Origin: Lophius americanus
Taxonomy: Eukaryota; Chordata; Actinopteri; Lophiiformes; Lophiidae
Assembly: GCA_037951165.1 (NCBI GenBank)
Contig: JBBDHG010000063.1
Span: 372,001-436,000, forward strand
DNA length: 64,000 nucleotides
Direction of reading: 5' to 3'
Part shown: in pieces, positions 58,880 to 64,000 of the stretch
Position numbering within the stretch: position 1 is the stretch's first letter
Layout of the letters: every line of letters begins with the position of its first letter
Made by a program: the position numbers and the translations under genes
Notes under the pieces: generated by a model
What the model saw: the letters and a program-made list of their open reading frames with translations, nothing else
Database searches by the model: none
Told to the model about the DNA's origin: nothing

Positions 58880-60270
58880 CTTCAGTTTCTGTCTGCTCTT
58901 CTCTTTCTTTCCCCACTCATCAGTTCATATGGAGGTGCAGCTCCAGGTCTCTGTGCAGTAACCTGTCCGATAGAAAAAACGACTAACCTCCTCATGTTCC
59001 TCCTTTTCCTTTCACGGCCTTGCAGGTCGCATATTTATAAACTACGGCTGGGACTTGCAGTGGTTCTCATGTGCATCGAATTATATTCTTAGACCTCAGT
59101 TTCCTATCATACTCGCTGGAACATGTCTTTTTCTCCATTTGCATTTTATCTTTCTGTGGAAGAAGCCATTAATAATTAGTGTTGGATCTGACTGGGACAA
59201 TATATTTGTTTTTTCTCTCTCTCACTCTCTCTCTCTCTTTCTCTCTCTCTTCCACCCAAGTGAGCGCCTGTCAATTAAATACAACCATGCCCAGAGTGCA
59301 CAGTTTTTCTACTTAAATGATATTTCTCCTATAAATGGCCTTTTGCTCTCGGACTTTCACAGCCTCATGTTATTTCCTTAATAAGCTAAGAATATTTTGA
59401 ACTTGGCTTGAAAATTATGTTTCATGGGAAACGTTATCATCTGGAAGGTTTTTCACCTAAACAATTGCTTAAGGCGGGACTGTTAATTTTGAGGCCAACA
59501 GCTCTTGACTACAATACCAACCTGACCTATCGTTTTTAATTGAGACCTCTATTAATTTTAATCAAAAAAAAGAAGTTATTCGTCAAGATAGTACTTTGAC
59601 ACATCTTTGTATTCCTTCCATTGCATCACATGATTCATAAAAACTTCCTCCCATGGGTTGGTGCGTGCTTCTACTGTGAACATAGAAGAAAGCTAGACCG
59701 GTTGTAATGGCCCATACTTTAATGTGAAAAGGCTAGGCAAACATAGATGTTTCTGAAACCTAAGGTTTGTTCAAATGATAATTAATGTTATTACACTTTA
59801 TTTATGCGGTTGCATTGAGTTAGAGAACAAAGCTATTTTTACCATGTCCTTTTCACAATCTGTAGAGTGACTCAGATGTATTTATATTTATTATATCGAT
59901 AGCTTTTCAAACATCCTATTTAAATCTTAGCTCACTTTTTCCTCTCCTGTGATTAAAGTGTAGAAATGCCAATCTGGTAAATCCCTCTCTGAGCAGAATG
60001 CCTTTATTGATCCCTTCTGCCAGAGGACATTTACTGTGTTGTAGATTCAAGGCCTCCACTCAGTCTAGATGGCGTGTTTTTCTTCCTGATAAAAGCTAGC
60101 ATAGAGATTAACGTTGTAACCAGGTTACGGTTAGGAATTGAAATAAACAAAAAACAGCTCTTAAGAGGATTATTTTCACTTTTTTTTTTTTTTTTTTTTT
60201 TGAACATGTAGGCTTTATAGCCACGTCCATTTCATGACTGCTGGTGTTTCTATCAGGCTGCAATAAATCT
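58880..60270 (+). other. Probable kdm4a 3' UTR
   Basis: Non-coding sequence after the stop, with a CT-rich stretch at 59214-59256 and a T run at 60180-60201. AATAAA at 60142-60147 and 60262-60267 are candidate ends. Confidence 0.45.
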
Positions 60271-63200
60271 GCCACATTTTCTAAAAGCAAAATTATTATT
60301 AATTCGTGATGTGTTAGAATCTTAAGAATTGAATATCATACTATACAAATATAATATTCATTTATGTTGTATCACTCAAAAACAAGAATCCTGGTGAACA
60401 GTCGAACATGATGGATTCTAATATATTCATAAATGTCATCACAGTAAGATTTAATGATAGTGAGAGATTATTTTTTATGCCTTCTAACCCTATTTCCATC
60501 AATTTGGAAAGTCTTTCTTTTATTCAAAATGATGCCCTCATTTAGTCTTGGGATAAGACTGAAGTTGTCCTGGATACTCAGAATCGCCATGGACTTGATG
60601 GCTCGGACGAATGAAACAAGAAAAAAGGGCTCCTCAGGAAAATGAGAGTATGGTGTGGTGTAGATGGGTGGATAATTCCCCCTGTTGTTAACCTTTGCCC
60701 CCTTGGCTTCTAAGAGGTTTTGGCAGAACGTTTTTGATATGGATCAAATGCGATGTTTCACCAAACTGAATTATGCCTCATCTAAACAGTTAGGGATTAC
60801 ACTGATTCACCTGAGCACATTCTGTGCACCTCTTCACAGGTTAACAGACCTCTTCACTTATTGGTCATGCAAATCTCAGATAACAGCTGTACCACTCTCT
60901 ATTTATTAAACTTTTTTTTTTTATAGCAAAGTGAGTAGTGCATGATATGAATGCACAGGGGAGTTTTCAATTTCAGTAAAAGAGAAGGAAATCAGCCACT
61001 TACACAATTATACTTTAAAAAGGCCAATTATTATTAATCAAAGTTAAAAAAAACTATTTTACTCATAACATTCTAGCCACTGCAAGAACACAGTGGGATT
61101 TAGAACAACCAGTATTAAAGCAAGTTGTGCCAGACTGTGGCTCTATTAATAGTGATGATGTCAAGTATGACTAGAACTAGATGAACAAACTGTCATTGGG
61201 GTCATTCATAACATTCTCAGATGGCTCTTAAAATGAGTTAAACAATCTTGCTGCCTCATCATACCTCTGCTGGAGGTACTTTGCAAAACAATCGTATCAG
61301 CTGGAATATCTATCTTAAAATAAGATTCAAAACATGCATGGCAACAATAATCTCACAATCTGATCAGCTGATGATCATGCAGAACAAAGTGATTCATACA
61401 GCGTCACAGAGAAGGTTTATCATGACGGAACACTGTATGGTAATGTGAAGTCATCTGAATGGTGTCGCTATTTCTTCAGGACAATCTAACTTGTAAAGCA
61501 GCTGCAAAGGTCAAAGGGGTCAACAAGGAGTTGGCATCAACCATGGCTATTGAGAAAGTCCTATTTGATAAGTAGGATATTTTGGTATATTGAACCATGT
61601 GAACCATTACTAAACAGGATTATATAATTTGATACAACCAAATAAAGTCTATTAGGGGTCAAATAGTTTTCTAAAAAGATGCTAAGTTATGTTCAAAACA
61701 ATGTTTTTCCTAAAAAAAGCTCCCACTAGTGAATGAAATATGAACATTTAGAGTAAAAAAATATCTCCTCAGTTCAATTCATTAGCACCAGATTTGGACA
61801 ACATCTGACCAATGGTTGAGAAATTATGGCCTGAAAACTGTTGTAGATAAAGGGTCGGCATGCGTCACCCCAGGAAATATAAAACCGGACTTTTCCAAAA
61901 TCAATCCAGTTTTTCCTCGCTATACGGTTTATGTAGATGAAAATGATAGCAGATCTATCTTGTGAATCTCATATTTTACTTTCCTCTTTTTCTTTTTGGC
62001 TGTTCCCTTTAGGGGTCCGGGTGATCTGGTTTGCAAATCAGGTTCATATTCTGTATATTTATGGGTTTTACATTGGATGCTCTTCCTGGCAAAACCCTCT
62101 CCATTTATCCAGGCTTCGGACTGGCATTAGAAGTACAAAGGATGGTGAACCCTTAGTGGTTGGGTTAATATCATATTTTACTCTAGTAGTTCATATTTTA
62201 CTCACTAGTGCCAACCTTTTTTTAATGAAAAATAATGTCTTTTTTTTGAGAGCGAGGTCATTTCAAGTGGGACTTTATCTCCAAAAGTTTTTGGGCTATA
62301 ATTTCCAAACAATTTAGCCCACATTTGGTGCATATAAATGGACTTGAGGTGATCTTGTATACCATATTTTATCCCCCTATCCTTCTTAAAGTTCATATTT
62401 TACTCACTGGGGCTTTTTATGAAAAAGACTGTTTTCAGATATAAATTTCTAACCTTTGATCCAATTTAGTCCAGATTTGGTACATATGAATTGATTCAAG
62501 TACATATAACTTAGGCAAAGTTTATCTTGTAATTGCTTCTTGTAGTCTGTCACTGCTGTTTATTTTAACCCCTTGTTTTTATGACCATGTGTATAATTAG
62601 AGAGCAGGCAGACAGCCTGTTGTGACCAAATGACTAGCCCTCCTTATTATAGCAGATTTATTTATTTTTCTACTAACCCAGACTATATTCTCTCTCCAAC
62701 TCAAACGCTAACCCACAAATAATCCCAGATATGCTGTCAAACGTTTGACTTGAGTTGAGGGCTACAATGCTCTGAGTCATGGGGTTGCTGGTGCCGGTGC
62801 TGTGTGAAGTCTCTTTTCCCTTCAGTTCTTCCAGTGTTGCCCAGTGTCAGCTCTGGGTGTGTCTGTCCTTGTGCTGTTATTTCCGTGCAGCTAGGAGTAC
62901 ACCCTGTCCTTACGTCTGTTTACAACGGCATTCAGATAAATCAATGCATTGAGTGTTTATGTACTGTCCATAAATAATAAATGGGTGTAGGGAGGTTAAA
63001 ATAGATTGTTTATGTATATGGTGTAGTGTGTGGAAGACACTGCGTTTGGTCATTATTCATTTTGCAGACTCCCATGCACAAAGTGTAGCTCTCCTCTCTG
63101 GTGCTGCACACTAATCAAAAAGCAGGACGTGCTGATAAAGACCGCAATGCCTGCTGGAAATCAGACATCAATAGCACAAAGTAACCTGAGCTTTGTCACT

Positions 63201-63749
63201 TGACTAACATGTGACCCGCCTGAGGCAGCTTTGGAAAATAATACCCCTCCAAGAAAGGGACCTGAGGGAGCCACAGCTGCTGGGTCACACACAGGGATGA
63301 AAAATGGTGTGAGAGTTAAGACATGGAGGCCTGCTGAGAGGCAGAGTGCTGGTGGGAAAACAATAAACTAGCTATTTGCTTGCATTTTCCTCCTCCGTTT
63401 CCATGTCTGCATGACAAAGAAATGTATCAGCAGATGACTGTTAATGCCTTTGCGAAGCAATCATTTTGGCCACTTTTTGGAGGGGTGGAAACAAGCTGTA
63501 AAAACACCACTAACACATTATCACTCAATATGTGGATAAGGTTGCAGCCTGTTCTCACTCAAATCCGCATCATGTGCAAAATCACCCTTTAGCAAGTGTG
63601 ACATGTACCAGGTTTTCATGGGATTCCAGTGTTAACCCGTCTGCAGCACCTGAGTCCAAACAGAGCAACCCACCCAATTAACAACTCTTTAATGTCCTCA
63701 TAAATTATTATTATTTTTTTTAAAATAATTTTTACATATTTTAGTTCTG
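60271..63749. other. Intergenic region right of kdm4a
   Basis: No exon was recognised on either strand. It contains the degenerate ~202-bp tandem unit at 62189-62520 and, at 62030-62130, a piece (gatgctcttcctggcaaaac, then catttatccaggcttcggac) recognisable as a common fish interspersed repeat. The 126-residue open frame at 61937-62317 is inside this repeat DNA. Confidence 0.5.
62189..62520 (+). repeat. Degenerate tandem repeat, period about 202 bp
   Basis: The phrase gttcatattttactcact occurs at 62189 and 62391, each followed by a similar order of words (a run of T, atgaaaaa, a gt-rich part, then aatttag(c)cca(c/g)atttggt(g/a)catat). The second copy is shorter. Probably a decayed satellite or duplicated repeat. 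Confidence 0.55.
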
Positions 63750-63863
63750 TACTGTGGTGTCCCCAAGGGCTCTTTCCTTGGCCCCTTACTCCTTAGCATA
63801 TACATGCTGCCCCTGGGTCAAAGTATAAACTCGTTCAGTCATGTAGCATACATTTTTCAATAA
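63750..63863 (+). mobile_element. LINE reverse-transcriptase fragment (L2/Rex-like)
   Basis: One frame reads YCGVPKGSFLGPLLLSIYML then PLGQSINSFSHVAYIFQ before a stop. This is the GVPQGSxLGPxLF motif of non-LTR reverse transcriptases, as in the element at 34799. The catalytic YADD is lost. It may extend past the window edge. Confidence 0.75.
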
Positions 63864-64000
63864 AAAACTCTCAAAATGTGCGCAACCAAAAACTTCAGCA
63901 GGACATAAAAGGGATGTTTAGGAGTGTGAGAAAAGAGTAAGTGTGTTTGATGACCTAGAATAACTATGCATTCTGTTTGAGTAGGGTTGGAAATTGGACC

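Noticed and set aside
61937..62317. 126-residue plus-strand open frame with hydrophobic stretches
   Set aside because: Overlaps recognisable interspersed repeat and the degenerate tandem unit; no exon signals.

Overview
The window is ordinary nuclear DNA of a vertebrate, almost certainly a ray-finned fish. It has GT-AG introns of about 80 bp to a few kb, long AT-rich intergenic stretches, microsatellites, and repeat families typical of teleosts (Tc1-like transposon relics, L2-type LINEs, Harbinger/hAT-like elements with terminal inverted repeats, a tRNA-derived SINE). The proteins are clear vertebrate orthologues. No bacterial operon, CRISPR array, integrated virus or new multi-gene system was found. 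The interest lies in gene-structure details, an intronic tRNA gene and transposon fossils.

Layout. 1-2160: last two exons and 3' UTR of a + strand gene with a Ser/Gly-rich tail, possibly plvap. 2160-8235: intergenic DNA with an (AT)n tract and a Tc1-like relic. 8236-21203: ano8 (anoctamin-8), + strand, 18 coding exons, 1084 residues, with a tRNA-Lys(CTT) gene and two transposon-like elements in its introns. 24007-27265: dda1, - strand, 5 exons, 102 residues, tail-to-tail with ano8. 29551-30641: mrpl34, - strand, 2 exons. 32000-40598: abhd8, + strand, 4 coding exons at 38595-40598, with a GC-rich putative promoter near 32050 and an L2 LINE relic between. 43700-60270: kdm4a, + strand, 21 coding exons, about 1159 residues, with JmjN, JmjC, PHD, extended PHD and double Tudor domains. 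60270-64000: intergenic, with a degenerate tandem repeat and a second LINE fragment at the edge.

The block ano8-dda1-mrpl34-abhd8 has the same order and relative orientation as human 19p13.11, read in the opposite direction. Human PLVAP lies on the same side of ANO8, on the same strand as ANO8, which is the main reason for naming the left gene. kdm4a directly after abhd8 does not match the human map (KDM4A is on 1p34) and is a fish-specific or ancestral junction.

The genes do not form a pathway. They are housekeeping or regulatory genes: a membrane-contact-site anoctamin, a CUL4-DDB1 ligase subunit, a mitoribosomal protein, an alpha/beta-hydrolase-fold protein and a histone H3K9/K36 demethylase. 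Exon borders were set by hand from splice consensus, reading-frame continuity and remembered similarity to human orthologues. UTR ends are estimates.
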